A stretch of 64,000 nt of DNA from Mortierella alpina (GCA_029449245.1 JANATF010000010.1:682001-746000); one strand, 5' to 3'. Positions 11,861 through 23,361 are shown, numbered from the stretch's first letter. Numbers and translations: made by a program. Notes: generated by a model not told the origin, from the sequence alone.

Positions 11861-12801
11861 TAGAGAGAGAGAGATGTATGGGAGAGCCATATGAGTGTTT
11901 GAGGTGAAAAGGAGTTGTCTTTCAATTACCTTGTAAGACGGACGGAGACGAGAGAGAGCAGTGCTGGGCGAGGAACGGGTGAATCTCGAGAAGCTCAAAC
12001 AGAAACTGAAGAAAAAAAAAGAAAAGAGAAGGAAGGAAGGAAGGAAGGAAGGGAGGGAGGTAGGAAGGAAAGGGAGAGAGAGGTCCAACCAGACAGGCCC
12101 GCTGTCTGCTAGTGTGCCAGGTCGAGGGTATATCGTCAGATGTTTAACCGATCCAACTGCAAGCCACGTTTGGTCAAAAGTGCCAACGAGCAGCAAAGAA
12201 TGATATAATAAGATCCGGGAATAAAGGGAGGGGGCAGGAGAGATACTTAGAGCCAAGGCGGGGCCAAGGTAAGGCTAACGAGGGGCGGAGCGAGCAAGAG
12301 GGTCTGAAAGAAAGAAGTAAAAAAAAAAGGAGGGAGAGGGTGAGAAAGAGATAACCACGCCGAGAGCTGCTGGGTTCGTGGGTGTAATTAAAAAAATGAG
12401 CAGTTTCGATCTCAAACACTCTACAGGTCGCTCTCTGCTTTACAGCTGCAGTAGCTCGAAAACGAAGCAGACGAAAAGGCACGGAGAGGCCGCTGTTGTT
12501 TTCATAAAGTTATAGACGGGGTTGTTACCAAGGTCGGTAGAGTCAGGGAAAGACAAAAAAAAGGAGGTCGACTTGAGCAATGAGTTGCCAGAGGATGGGT
12601 GGATGAATTGGCTTTCAAAAGAGGAATGCTAGCATTCAGCAGTCTGCTGGTGCCAAGTTGAGGTGGGGTGGAGTGTAGGGGTCGTCTGGGAGCGGAGAGC
12701 CGGGAAGGATGGCGTACAAGACAACCACAGGGGATGCGTGGGCGAAGGAGCGTATTGGAGGAGCCGTGGGAATGGGAAGAGGCTGTTGGGTCGTGAAGAG
12801 A

Positions 12802-12805
<4 letters not shown>

Positions 12806-12838
<33 letters not shown>
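12806..12838. repeat. (GA)n simple repeat tract
   Basis: A clean GA dinucleotide run on the plus strand, in the upstream region of the minus-strand SH3 gene. Confidence 0.85.
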
Positions 12839-12841
<3 letters not shown>

Positions 12842-13628
12842 GACGAGACGGGGAAGAGCGTAGAAGACAGCCAAGACCAAAGCGCCATTATTCTCTGAGT
12901 CGGTACCTCGCGCGCCATATCATGTCTCTACCCGCCTATATTTAGCCGCACCCACTGTGCCTGGCATTCCGCACCGTCCGTTGCAGCGGTTCCCAGAACA
13001 TTGCCTTCGGACCTTTCGAGGTGCTGCGTGTGCACCACCGCGTTGCCGAATGGTCGTTTGGACACAAGATGCCGATCTGATCGCACGGCACGTCCATCTG
13101 GACAGTTCTTGTCAACAACTCTATTCTCTATTTTGAGAGCTCAATCCTGTCATGGCGTCCAAAGGGGAACGAGCACCTCACTGCAGGTACACATACACAA
13201 GTGTTTACAGCACAACATCCTCAGCAAACCTTAGCCTAGGACGACTATGCTTTTCTCGCCCCTTTCAGAAGACCCCTGTTGACTCTCAAGCTTTTTCCAC
13301 AACTCGCATGCAACGACTACTTGGCAAGCAATGATCTACCATCCGGTCCTCGATCGAATCCTAATTACCGCAAGACAAGTCAATGACTGGAGACTCACAC
13401 CTGCGCGATTAACAACATATCGAGCCTCACGGAATTGAGCGAGTCAGAGGGAGTTCACTTAAACTGCCCAAGAGGCTACACACGGGATTTAAGTCTTCTA
13501 TAAGGACACCACTATAAATCACGAGATTTACGTGTTGCATACGTCACCGTGTTAAGATCGCTTTAGTAGTGCATTTAGCTTATAGAGGAATTATGGTTTC
13601 AAATTTCAACCAATCAGAAGCAGTTGGC

Positions 13629-13700
13629 GCCAATGTAGTATAATGGTTAGTATATCTCGTTGTGGCCGAGACGATCCTGGTTCGATTCCAGGCATTGGCA
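13629..13700 (+). tRNA. tRNA-His (anticodon GTG)
   Basis: A 72-nt cloverleaf. The acceptor stem GCCAATG pairs with CATTGGC and is followed by discriminator A13700. The anticodon stem TCTCG/CGAGA (13655-13659 / 13667-13671) encloses the loop TTGTGGC with anticodon GTG at 13662-13664. The T arm holds box B GGTTCGATTCC at 13679-13689. There is no intron. The extra G-1 of tRNA-His is not encoded, as expected for a eukaryote where Thg1 adds it. Confidence 0.96.
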
Positions 13701-13702
13701 CA

Positions 13703-13708
13703 TTTTTT
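13703..13708 (+). terminator. Pol III terminator of tRNA-His
   Basis: A run of six T starts two bases after the tRNA 3' end, with a second T run shortly after it. Confidence 0.8.
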
Positions 13709-14819
13709 GTCTTTTTCTATACTTTTTTGCTTCGCCGGGCACTGACGATGATGATGTTGTGCTTGCTCCACATTTCTTTTGACAGCAAGAGCACTGTTAG
13801 GCGTGCGGTGGCAAGGACTTTTATTTTTGTTGTTGTTGCGTTTGTTTGCCATAGAGTGGGTACCTGGTTGGCCAGGTGGTAAGGAAGAGCCAACAGAGAG
13901 AGCGCGGACATGGGTTGAGCCATAGGGGTCTCTAGCTAGCGCATATTAGTCAATTACTTTACCAAAACGCTCTCCGCTTTAATCGCCGAGATGCGAAAAG
14001 TTATCAGGCAGGCTTCAAGGCATTGATAACAACGTAATATGTTCCGGAAGGCAAAGTTGCCCATTCGGTCAGAGACATTTTCTGTAGCAGCAGCGCGTTC
14101 GCTGTCTCGACTCGACTTTGACTGCAGGGTACTAATGTCAGAGGGAGGCGCGGTGTGTGGAATTGAGGTGTCTTTGAGCCGCACGCTGGTGAATGGAACA
14201 GCTGTGGCTAATTCCAATTGTGCATCTCTACCGCACATCCCACGCGCATGGTTCCTGCAAGAAGAGACTCTTTGTGCAACGATCCTCACCTATTCACGGC
14301 GAGGGGCGGCAGGAGCGGAAGAGGAGAGGGATGCAGGGCGAGACGTTGGAGGTGGTCGGTCAGGTACCGCCGTCACTTGCTGGCATTTGGAGACTCTTGC
14401 GCACACAAAGAGCTGAGCCCTTGTTTCTTGACGCCCATGTCATGAACAAGAGCTTTTCTTGCGGACCGCTCTTATTGCGCTCCGACTAGCCTGCATGCAC
14501 CCAAAGCTGCCATGTATGCGTGTATGCGAGGCGACGTACTTGCCCAGATATCCTCCGAGGTCTCACCGCCTCCTTCAGTTTCTAACCTTCAATTAGGCGT
14601 ATATGGGTCCTAAACAACCTTACAGGCTAGGGCTCTCCTCCACCCTGTCCTCGCATTTGCGGTCGATAGTTGTGCCCTCTGGCAGCCAGGGCATTGTGTA
14701 GAGTGGAAAGTCTCAATGATGTTCCGCTGAGCATCTATTTTCATCCCTGCTGCCATCGCAGGCCTTGGCAGTGCATGTGTGCTAATGTGTGTTGGTAGGG
14801 TAATTTCACTCTTACAACA

Positions 14820-14905
14820 ACTCTCTCTCAACTCTCTCTCAACTCTCTCCCTCTCTCTCTCTTACTCTCTCTCTCTCTCGCTACCCTCTCTACACTCTCT
14901 ACTCT
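14820..14905 (+). promoter_or_regulatory. Pyrimidine (CT) tract upstream of the F-box gene
   Basis: Dense CTCTCT repeats on the coding strand, 190-270 bases before the likely start codon. Such tracts are known around fungal transcription starts; that role here is inferred. Confidence 0.5.
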
Positions 14906-15091
14906 ACCGTCTGACACTTGTTACCTCTCTCTCTCTGTCTGTCTATCTTGGCGCCCCGCGGTTCCTCAGTCCCTATTTTCTTGCTCAAACCACCCCCTGC
15001 AGAAGGTTACCTCAATTTTCTTTCTTTCCCTCCTCCGCTTCACCCAGCCGCTGTGGCAATCTCTCCACTTTCCCCTGCATATTCTAAGCGC

Positions 15092-17641
15092 ATGCCGACA
15101 GCAAGCGAGAGTGAGGGAGCAGAAAAACCGAGAAGCACAATTTCATTCTTGTCACATCTTGTCTCCTCCACCTTTCTTTCCTTCCGCGCTTCACGTTTGC
15201 CCAATATACCCAACCCTCTTACCAATATGTCGCTCCGCAAAATCCGAAAGACCATCCACCGCCAACTTCAGCTCGACCGCTTTGTGCTTGCAGATCAGGA
15301 GCGAACAGACAACTGTGGGTTCTCCTCTCGATGGTCAACGCTGGCCCTCACAGGCGCTGTGTCCGGCAGCTCGGATGAAAGCCGTGTCTTGGATTACTCA
15401 GTCGACGTCGAGGACGAGAGCCTAACCTCCTTAACTCGGTCAGCACGACTTGATGAGCATCAACACTACCACCCGCACCAAGCTCACCACCAACAGGATG
15501 AAGAGCAACGAAAGCGCGCAACACCATGCAGTCCTAGCCACCACAGTATGGACGGCACCAGCGCAAGGCGGTGGCTACCACACTTTGTCTCCTGCTTCTC
15601 GCCTCTGGATATGCCCGCCGATCTTTTTGTCTATCTGCTTCAGTTTATGAGCGGCGGAGATCTCTGGAGACTGTGTCAAGTCTCAAGGGCGATGCAAGTT
15701 GCGGTCCTCGAGTACATGCCGCGGTCACAAAGGCTGGGGTTTGAGATCATTCGTATGCTGCGACAAGAGAACCCTTACACAAGCTCACAGATGCATGTTC
15801 TGTCACACGAGATGCGTTACGAGGCGTTGGCGAGCACACACTGGATCAACCACAGCGCACAGTTGCAATTTCACGTCCCACCCCCACCTCCACCCTCCTC
15901 CCCAACGGCTTTCTCGTCAGCAGAGGCCATGCAAAGTCGCGGAGTGATACGAAGCAAGTACTGGGAAGCTCAAGCTAGACGTTTGCTTGCTACTCTAGTA
16001 GACGGAACGCCTTTCGCACAGACAATCGCAACGACAGACTTGACCGAGATGGAGCTTGAAACCGAAAAGGACGAGGGAGATGACGACCTTGGATCTGAGG
16101 AGCCAAATGCCAATGTCGGAAATCCAGCAGGCTTTTCCTTAATCTCGCCGACTCTTCTCAACCGCGACGTCGTCCCTGACAGCACCCGTGGTCTCGGCCG
16201 GCCCGAGCCTCTACCGCTGCCTATGGCGCACTTTCAAGCCATGATCAACGTTCTCTTTGACCCAAGTCTGGTCCAGCTCCAACACCAAAGAGCCCTCATC
16301 AACTGTGCGCGGTACATCACCTCTAGCATCGAGCGATCCTTTGAAAAGACCATCAAGACCAGTGGCTCTCTGCACTCGGAACAGCATTCCTTGCTGGTCA
16401 AGGAATTTTCGGTTGCTACTGGACCGTTCCTGACGATGCACACCTCCCACATGGTGCCTGTCTACGCAACCCACCCGCCATCAGTGCAGGAGCCGGCAGC
16501 TTTCAACAACGTCCAACCCCCCCGCTTTTTGGATAGCTACTTCCAGATGATGATCTGGCACCGTTGTCTGACAGACTTGATCGCGCTCTTCAATCGCATC
16601 CAGAAACTGCATACCCGTCCCGCCATCACCCGTGCACGACCAGCTTCTCTTTCCACAAGGCACAGGCACCACCTTGTAGCGGCGCCTCCCGTTAGCCAAG
16701 AACCTATTTCGACTTCAGACTATTCCTTCTGTTGTCCAGATCACTCGCCTGCGTTGGCCAATCGACAATCGCATCAATTAGTCCCCCGCGACCTGAGCCA
16801 AAACGTCCGTCGAGCTGTCTGCAAATTTCGGTGCGTTTCTAACAGGAAGGGCGCTTCTGTACCCTACCCATCTTCAAGACGAACTGTTGTGCCCATAGTC
16901 TCAAATGTTAAAGCCCATTGTTGCACTGGGAGCAGTAGGCCACTCAAAGGAGGATCAAGAGGTCAAGGCCTTACAGACACTCACAAAGACCCAGAATGTC
17001 AGATACAGATGCTTTTGGAGGAGGACGAGAGACAAATGGAAGAGTCTCAAAAACGGCAAGAGCGAGCGATGGAGGAGGAAAACTTGGTCCTGAGGCGGTT
17101 CATGATGGAGGAGCGCATTCGACAGGACACACTCATGAAATCAGAGCTTCTCTCGCTTTGTCATACCGCGTGCGGCCTCTTCATGGTCCGTAGTTACCGG
17201 CATCACACTGCGAGTCCACCAACCAAGACGATCATGACCCTGTTGCGCCAGGGCAGTCCATGGAACAAGGGTGTGTGGCGCGAGGGCGAGTGGCGACACG
17301 CGCCGATCGATTTGGATCATGATATGGACGAGGTTGTGATGTCGAGGCGACTTGAGACTGAGATCAAATACCGGATAGAGCGCAACAGTCAGCAAAGGAA
17401 CACTGGTGCTGCAGAGTGCACAATCCGGGCGAGACTGAGGCAGCTCTTCAACATTTCAGCGTTTCATGGGCGTGAGGAAGAGGATGATGTGTCGGATCAA
17501 GGGACGTGGCAGAGGCTTTGTTTGGCGACGATCCAGTTCCTGGCAGACGAGAGGTTGGCGTGGGGTGGCAACGAGATTAATGCGGAGCTGAGCAAGCTGC
17601 GGTCGTCGAGCAATGCGAGCGCTTGGTTCTATCACGAGTGA
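15092..17641 (+). CDS. F-box-like protein, about 849 aa
   Basis: Probable substrate adaptor of an SCF-type ubiquitin ligase. The F-box-like motif (SPLDMPADLFVYLLQFMSGG, then DLWRLCQVSRAM) lies at about 15600-15695 and has the usual Leu-Pro-x-hydrophobic pattern. Around it are an N-terminal basic segment (MSLRKIRKTIHRQLQLDRF), a His/Gln-rich linker, an Asp/Glu stretch near 16060-16100 and a Glu/Arg coiled coil (LLEEDERQMEESQKRQER...). No C-terminal LRR, WD40 or kelch repeats are visible, so the substrate is unknown. The frame is open from 14918, but the first 58 residues come from a CT tract and look like leader. I chose Met at 15092; Met at 15227 has a comparable context. The segment 16831-16938 (gtgcgt...cagtag, 108 nt) could be an intron whose removal keeps the frame. 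Confidence 0.75.
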   Translation: MPTASESEGAEKPRSTISFLSHLVSSTFLSFRASRLPNIPNPLTNMSLRKIRKTIHRQLQLDRFVLADQERTDNCGFSSRWSTLALTGAVSGSSDESRVLDYSVDVEDESLTSLTRSARLDEHQHYHPHQAHHQQDEEQRKRATPCSPSHHSMDGTSARRWLPHFVSCFSPLDMPADLFVYLLQFMSGGDLWRLCQVSRAMQVAVLEYMPRSQRLGFEIIRMLRQENPYTSSQMHVLSHEMRYEALASTHWINHSAQLQFHVPPPPPPSSPTAFSSAEAMQSRGVIRSKYWEAQARRLLATLVDGTPFAQTIATTDLTEMELETEKDEGDDDLGSEEPNANVGNPAGFSLISPTLLNRDVVPDSTRGLGRPEPLPLPMAHFQAMINVLFDPSLVQLQHQRALINCARYITSSIERSFEKTIKTSGSLHSEQHSLLVKEFSVATGPFLTMHTSHMVPVYATHPPSVQEPAAFNNVQPPRFLDSYFQMMIWHRCLTDLIALFNRIQKLHTRPAITRARPASLSTRHRHHLVAAPPVSQEPISTSDYSFCCPDHSPALANRQSHQLVPRDLSQNVRRAVCKFRCVSNRKGASVPYPSSRRTVVPIVSNVKAHCCTGSSRPLKGGSRGQGLTDTHKDPECQIQMLLEEDERQMEESQKRQERAMEEENLVLRRFMMEERIRQDTLMKSELLSLCHTACGLFMVRSYRHHTASPPTKTIMTLLRQGSPWNKGVWREGEWRHAPIDLDHDMDEVVMSRRLETEIKYRIERNSQQRNTGAAECTIRARLRQLFNISAFHGREEEDDVSDQGTWQRLCLATIQFLADERLAWGGNEINAELSKLRSSSNASAWFYHE

Positions 17642-18192
17642 GATGAAGCAGGACGGCACGAATGAATAAAACGATGGGCTGCACGTCAGTCTCTTTTATG
17701 TTCTTTGCATGTGTTTGCAGTATAGTACCCTCCATTTATCAACGACGTTGCTGATGAGAATGTCTCTTCTTCATAGATGCATCAGCAATCTGCTCGTATA
17801 TACGACCCACCCTCGCCTTGCCTCTTCTCTCACTCTCCTTCTTTCTCTCTCTCACTCTCTCTTTCTCTCACTCTCGCTCTCTACCTCTGTGTGGGATGCT
17901 ACATACACCCCTCTTGCGGTTGCAGAGATACGCCTGTTCTGTTGCCCAGACAAAGCGGTATGGCCATCAGCAGCCAACGAGACGCTGACAGGATGAGACA
18001 CCGGCGGCAGAAGTGGCACCCCAAATCCCATCAAGTGCGAGAAATGGCTTTCTTCATTCTCTCGTTCCTTCCCTGCCCACCTTGTTCTCTCTCGTCCTCT
18101 CTCTCTCCCCCTCTCTCACTTGTTCTCTGACTGCCAGCCATCCTGCTGCGGTCTCTTCTCTTCCTCTCCACCTTGTTCACCTTGTTGACGCC
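17642..18192. other. Intergenic region, F-box / GATA genes
   Basis: AATAAA at 17665-17670 probably ends the F-box transcript. CT-rich tracts at 17830-17885 and 18085-18125 lie upstream of the GATA start. Confidence 0.5.
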
Positions 18193-20349
18193 ATGTTGCT
18201 GCAAGAACACTCAGCTCAGGAGCAGCAGCAGCACCTTCACGGCGACCATCTGATGCAGCCCGAAGAGCAGACCCATGCACGCAGCTTCGATCTCAGCGAC
18301 CACGACGAAGCTGCTGATCCCATCTGCAGATCCTCCTTGGAGAGAGACTCCGCCTCTGTCAGCGGCAAAGAACTTCGTCACGAGGAGCTTGATCATCCGA
18401 CAGACTCGCCGCAAGTATCTGCCTCGACAACCATCCCCACTTTGGACGAACTGCGTCGAGCTTACGGCTGGACATTTGAATCCCGGACCCAGGGTATCTC
18501 AACGCCTTTTTTTCATCAGCCAGCAGTAGTAACTGTGCCTTTTCATGGTCATATGTACACCCAGCTCGAGGAAAGCCGTTCTTCCTTCGCCGATGGTTTG
18601 CCAGTCACTCCGCGTCCAGAAAGTCTGGAACATGTATCCGGTACAGAGGCACCTTCCTCCGCCTGGATATCCGCTGTGCAGGAGCCGGAGCAGGAGCAGG
18701 AGCAGCAGCAAGGAGAGGAGCAAAGCCAGGATCACGCTCACGGCCACGGTCAGGATCAGGAGCAGCGTCAGCAGTTTCTGCAGCGGGAACAGTCCGCCGG
18801 TGTGCCGCGCACATCGTGTACACACTATCCCTTTCCATCCATGGACGACGCGTGCGAGGAGTCCATGGCACTCCCAAACAGCTATCTGTCTGACCCCTAC
18901 TACTCATCCTCTTCACCTCATGCCCCAACATATGTGTTCCCACCGCAGAATCTACAGTGCGCTCCCACAGATCCATCAAGCTCCTTTCTCTATAACCCTA
19001 GGCAGCGATCCTCCGTTCAACACTACCCACTCCATTCTTACTGCTCTTCATCGGTAATGCTACCGCAGTACCCGCCATCCTACAATAACATGAACAACCT
19101 CAGCAACGATCACAGCTACAGTTGTTATAACGGCAGCTATCCAGCAATGGAGAGATTCCGACGGACCTGTTCAAATGATCCTGCCTCATTCTCAAGCTCT
19201 GGCAGTTCGATGGGTGCATTGCTTGACCGCGTGCCTGCAGTAGCCCTTACTGTGAATCATAGCCAGGTCCCGATATCGTTCCCTCCACTTCTGGCCTTTA
19301 CAACGAGGCCATCGTCGTCATCATCGTCGTCGTCAGCGTTTCCCTCTGCCTCGGCCACCAACTCTGACGGATTTATGTTTAGCACCAAGCAACAGAACCA
19401 GGATCAGCAGAAACCACGTCACTCCTTGACAAAGCACGAGCTCCATGCCATGGATCCAGATCCGAAGTACTGTGACAATTGTAGGACAACCACTACCCCT
19501 AGTTGGCGGAGATGTCCTCTGGGACGAATTCTGCTGTGCAATGCCTGCGGGTTATAGTAAGTTTTAAGTCATTTCAATGGTATATTAGAAAAACTTCCCC
19601 TTTTTACCGCATGCTGACTAGCAGGTGTGCACTCTGCTGCTCGTTCTGCTACTCTCCCTAGCCAAAAGCTCCACGGAAGACCGCGACCATTCTTCAAGGC
19701 CAAGGACGGTACCATCAAGATCCACCGTACTCTACCAGACCATACACCATGTGCTATTTGCGGCACCACTCAGACCCCGATCTGGAGAAAGAGGCCCGAC
19801 AATACAGTGATCTGTAATGGATGCAGTCTGATCTCGAAACAGTCGCGCTCTTTGGATTTCAGTCATGGATTAGAGGCGCAGCCCTTTCCATCGCCGCCAC
19901 AGTCCGCACACTCTGGATCCGCTGTGTACACGCCCGGCAAGAAGACGCGTGAGCGTTCTCGAGGCAAAGGATCTGTTACTTCCATTACCCCCAGCCATAA
20001 CAGGAGTGAAGGCGACGACTTTGGAAGCCACAAGAGATCTAGGTACAGGAACAGCGCAGTCACTGACGGGGGAGCGAGAACGAAGCGCGAGGATGGTGTC
20101 CTGAGCTTTTACGCTGGATACAACTCTGACATTGGCGCTGGAGCTGAAGTAACAGCAGTTGTTGCTGCAGGCAACACAAATGGCCCGCATCACTGCAACA
20201 TACACGGCAGCTATGGTTCCTGTACCTGTTCTCAATACTTTGGTGCCTCTGATGCTGGTACCAGCGATGGCCGTCCTGGCCAAAACGCCATTGTTTCTGC
20301 AACGGATACCTTGCTCACCCAGCCTCTCGAGACTACGATTGCTCAGTGA
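18193..20349 (+). CDS. GATA-type transcription factor with two zinc fingers, 683 aa
   Basis: Nuclear regulator binding GATA-like sites. Exons 18193-19556 and 19662-20349 total 2052 nt, 684 codons. The single intron (gtaagt...ccctag) cuts the first finger's tail: CNACGL-Y joins QKLHGRPRPFFKAKDG, a canonical GATA basic tail. Finger 1 is C427-x2-C430-x18-C449-x2-C452 with TPSWRR. Finger 2 follows about 30 residues later as C485-x2-C488-x17-C506-x2-C509 with TPIWRK, but ends CNGC rather than CNAC. The N-terminal 420 residues are Gln/Glu- and Ser/Tyr-rich, typical of an activation region. The frame is open from 18013, but that part is a CT tract; I chose Met 18193 (gccATG). The physiological target, for example nitrogen or iron control, cannot be told. 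Confidence 0.88.
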
Positions 20350-21032
20350 TGATTTGAGTCTTACACTTTATTTTTTCTACCGCCGACGACCCTTTTTTTT
20401 TCTGTTCTTTTCTTTTCATTAGTAGCTTACCATAAGACACTTGTTTCTACACATGGCATCATGCGGGCAAGTCATCCAGTAAACTCTTCAGCTTTCTTTG
20501 TAGCTTCAGATCCCTTTTTTCTGTTCTTTTTTCGTATCGTTTCGTTCGTGCAAAAGGTACTGCACAAAAAGTAAAAACAACATTGGCGAACTTTGTGTCC
20601 TTCTATCATAACTCATTTTGAAGCGGTCGTGGAAACATTCCAAGACATGTCTCGAAAGAGGGAGTGAGGGAGAGAGAGAGAGAGAGGACTCATTTCCAAC
20701 ACATCATACAGAATCAACATCTACAAAAGACGATCATGGGTTCTGACTACGAGTACATGGGAAAGCTCCTTTTCTATTCAAGGAACGTGTCGGGGGCTAA
20801 AAATGGTATAGGCGCATCATGCATACAACAGGGTATCGAAGCTGCTCCTTTGCTTGACGTTTAACTCCGGCCTAAGATGTGATAGATCAACCGAGTGACG
20901 AACGGGGACAGCACTTGCTCCTCTCGTTGATAAAAGGACTATTGATGGGATGTAGTAATGCATCGTCAGTAAGAACTCGCCCCTTATAAAACAAGCAAAA
21001 AAAACCCCCCCTCCATCTTTTCCAAAGCAAAG
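20350..21032. other. Convergent intergenic region, GATA / TMEM135
   Basis: T-rich 3' flank of the GATA gene, then a short GA run at about 20665-20686 and an A/C run at 20995-21012. I see no gene. A further terminal exon of the TMEM135 gene could lie here, because a gtaagt donor-like site occurs near its 3' end. Confidence 0.4.
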
Positions 21033-23361
21033 TTATGTCTGGATGCCTTTTTCTAGATTACTTACCATGACGAGCGACATGGCAAACGAAAACATCATGA
21101 CATCCCAATGCTTCACGCCCTTGACCCAGTTCTTGCGGTACAGGATCTTGTAAAGACTGGTCGCTGCCTTGGGAATAGTGTACATGGCCAGTTCAGCCCG
21201 ACGACTTTCCTGTTCGATCATAATGGACGATCCTGCACTGACGAGACCAAAGAGGTAGTACCAGTATTTGCTGTCGCCCAACCGCCATCCTGCGTTGATG
21301 AAATTGCGGTGTGTGCAAATTTGCGTCTGGTAAAGAGATACAAAGACGGCAAGGAACGCTGAAGAGCGCAGGGTGTTGAAAGAGGTCTTGAAAAGCACAT
21401 TGGCAGGGCTATAGCAAAGATGAGGTCGAGTTAAATCTTTCGTTAGTTCCTGGAATGAATGTCCCTCCCTCAGCTCTTACAGGACAACATGAGAAAAAGT
21501 GCCTACTCTTTGAGCAGTCGCTTCATGCGGAGGACGACCAATGGCACAAAGTTGAGTGTTGCATAGACAGGAAAGATCTCTTTTGTGACTTGGCCGAACC
21601 GCTGGAGACTGTTGGTTCTGCAAGAGTCGATCCAGGGATGCAAAACTGCGCAAGGTAGAGTATCAGGGCGATCGGACATAACCGAAACCGACTGCAGAGT
21701 CAGGGCTGTGGGGTTGAAACGATCGACCAACGAGCGCACCTGGGTCAGGTCTAAGGGAAATCCACGAACGAGTGAACGGTTCAAAGCCAGAGCCTCTGCA
21801 GGCACACGGGCAGTCTTGACCATGAAGCTGAAGAATTCCTTGGGTATAGTATCAGGATGCATCTTTTATATGACAGGAGCAAGATTATAGTGGTCAGTAG
21901 GAGAATTTTGGGATACGCCCACACGCGCGTCGTTGCATCCAATCACATTTGTGCATTTGAGAGCGACGCGTTCCAGATATATCTTGGTCTAACTTACGGT
22001 ATAGGCGTACATGATCTGAGCAGACCCAATGGCAAACATCAGCGCATCACCATGCCGGAACGAGAACTGGCCGCGATATTTGCCTGCATTGTAAAGTCCC
22101 TGCATTGATCTTCAAGGAGTCAGCGAGAAAAGGGGACGTTGATCGGTTTCGAATAGTCATGTTAGTCCTCATGAAAGTCGTGGTTGTGTATTCCAGATTA
22201 GTCAGCGCATATACTCCTTCCTCACTGAAAGATAAGCACGAACATGAGGAGTGGGAGGATTGTGTGTTCAAGGGCATTTACCTCATGAACATCTGCTGAG
22301 CAAAAGTCACTCGTCGTTCATGCGTCTCAATGAGGAGGGCAAGGCCAGCAATGGCACCTAAGACACATAGCCACGCAATATTAAACGTCTAGCTCTCTAT
22401 TCCTTGAGCAAATTGTTTTTTTTCATGATTGTTTACCTGCTATGGCTCCATTGATCCTATCGTCGGCACCGCGGTAGAGACCCAGTCCATTATTCACAAG
22501 CTTCCACAGGAACGAAAATGTTCCAAAGAAGCATCCAAAACGTACAGCATCCTGTCCCGTAAAAGCATCCTTGACGATTTTACCAAACGACGCTCTTGAA
22601 GCAACCACAGGAAGACATATATCAGACTCGCGGTTCCCGCAGAATTGGGGGGAATCGAAAACTTTAAAACGAAAAAAGCTAATTGGCAACCCCGAACCGG
22701 CAACTTACTTTCCCTTCATCAACTTGAGCATGCCCAGGCAGAGGTTGACGAGTGCTTTCACTCCATAGGTAACACCGCCAGAGCCTATTCAGCATGAACG
22801 ACGGCGACGTTTAGTCTCATCTGTGTACCCTTTCGTTGTTGAAGAGATACGATCCATTCCGTGTTGTTGCACATGCAAATGCAACGACTGCATGATAAGA
22901 GATAGAAAGGTGCACTTACGCAGGGCCCCCAAGATGGCATGTCGAAGCACGCCTTCGTAGGTGGTGCACGGGTAAGAGAGATGGGGGATCGACACTCCGG
23001 ACTTGTAGTTTTTGCACTTTTCAGCAGCCTCGCGGCCTTCTGGGGTGCGATAGCCCTTGGGTCGCTTGCCGTTGATCCAGTTGGCCTTGTCATCATCCCT
23101 ATGAGGTCTGCGAGATCGACCACCTTCGCTGTGGTTGTTCTGGGTGGTGGTCGGGGCTGACGACGACCGGGTGATCAGAGGACCATCGTCCTGGTCCGAG
23201 ACAGGGTGGCTAGGAGAGGAAGGGGGCGACGAGTCGAGGGATGAGGGGAGTGGAGTGGCTATAAAGCTGGCGTAGGACGAAGAGGCGGATAGAGCGGTGT
23301 CGGCGTTATGGCTGTCCTCGACAGCAGGGGTACCGCTGGCCGAGTCTTTGGGGTCGACCAT
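21033..23361 (-). CDS. TMEM135-family multi-pass membrane protein, 531 aa
   Basis: Homologous in pattern to TMEM135, a Tim17-like membrane protein of peroxisomes and mitochondria implicated in lipid metabolism. Eight exons: 22920-23361, 22709-22784, 22437-22594, 22282-22357, 22215-22224, 21998-22099, 21507-21862 and 21033-21408, total 1596 nt (532 codons). The cytosolic N-terminus is Ser/Pro-rich, then HPSYPCTTYEGVLRHAILGALR-type sequence leads into several hydrophobic helices (SGGVTYGVKALVNL, GAIAGAIAGLALLIETHERR, HGDALMFAIGSAQIMYAY, SSAFLAVFVSLYQTQICTHR, YWYYLFGLVSAGSSIMIE, MMFSFAMSLVMV). Exon 5 is only 10 nt and is required to keep frame. The C-terminus may be spliced further, since VM is followed by gtaagt. 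Localisation is inferred from the family. Confidence 0.82.

Larger units (their letters stand above)
11461..13628. other. Gene-poor region between SH3 gene and tRNA-His
   Basis: About 2.2 kb without a supportable gene. It carries short tandem repeats at 11800-11860, AAGG/GGGA runs at 12027-12075 and a GA microsatellite at 12806-12838, all purine-rich on the plus strand and so pyrimidine-rich on the coding strand of the SH3 gene. The stretch 13330-13620 is AT-richer and shows nothing I recognise. Confidence 0.5.
13701..15091. other. Intergenic region upstream of the F-box gene
   Basis: There is no supportable gene between the tRNA and the F-box start. The last 270 bases contain CT-rich tracts (about 14820-14905 and 14920-14945) that look like a promoter or 5' leader. 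Confidence 0.5.

Noticed and set aside
14918-15091. Upstream extension of the F-box protein
   Set aside because: It comes from a CT tract and has leader-like composition; later Met codons have better context.
18013-18192. Upstream extension of the GATA factor
   Set aside because: It is also a CT-rich leader. Met at 18193 sits in a good context and begins the Gln-rich protein.
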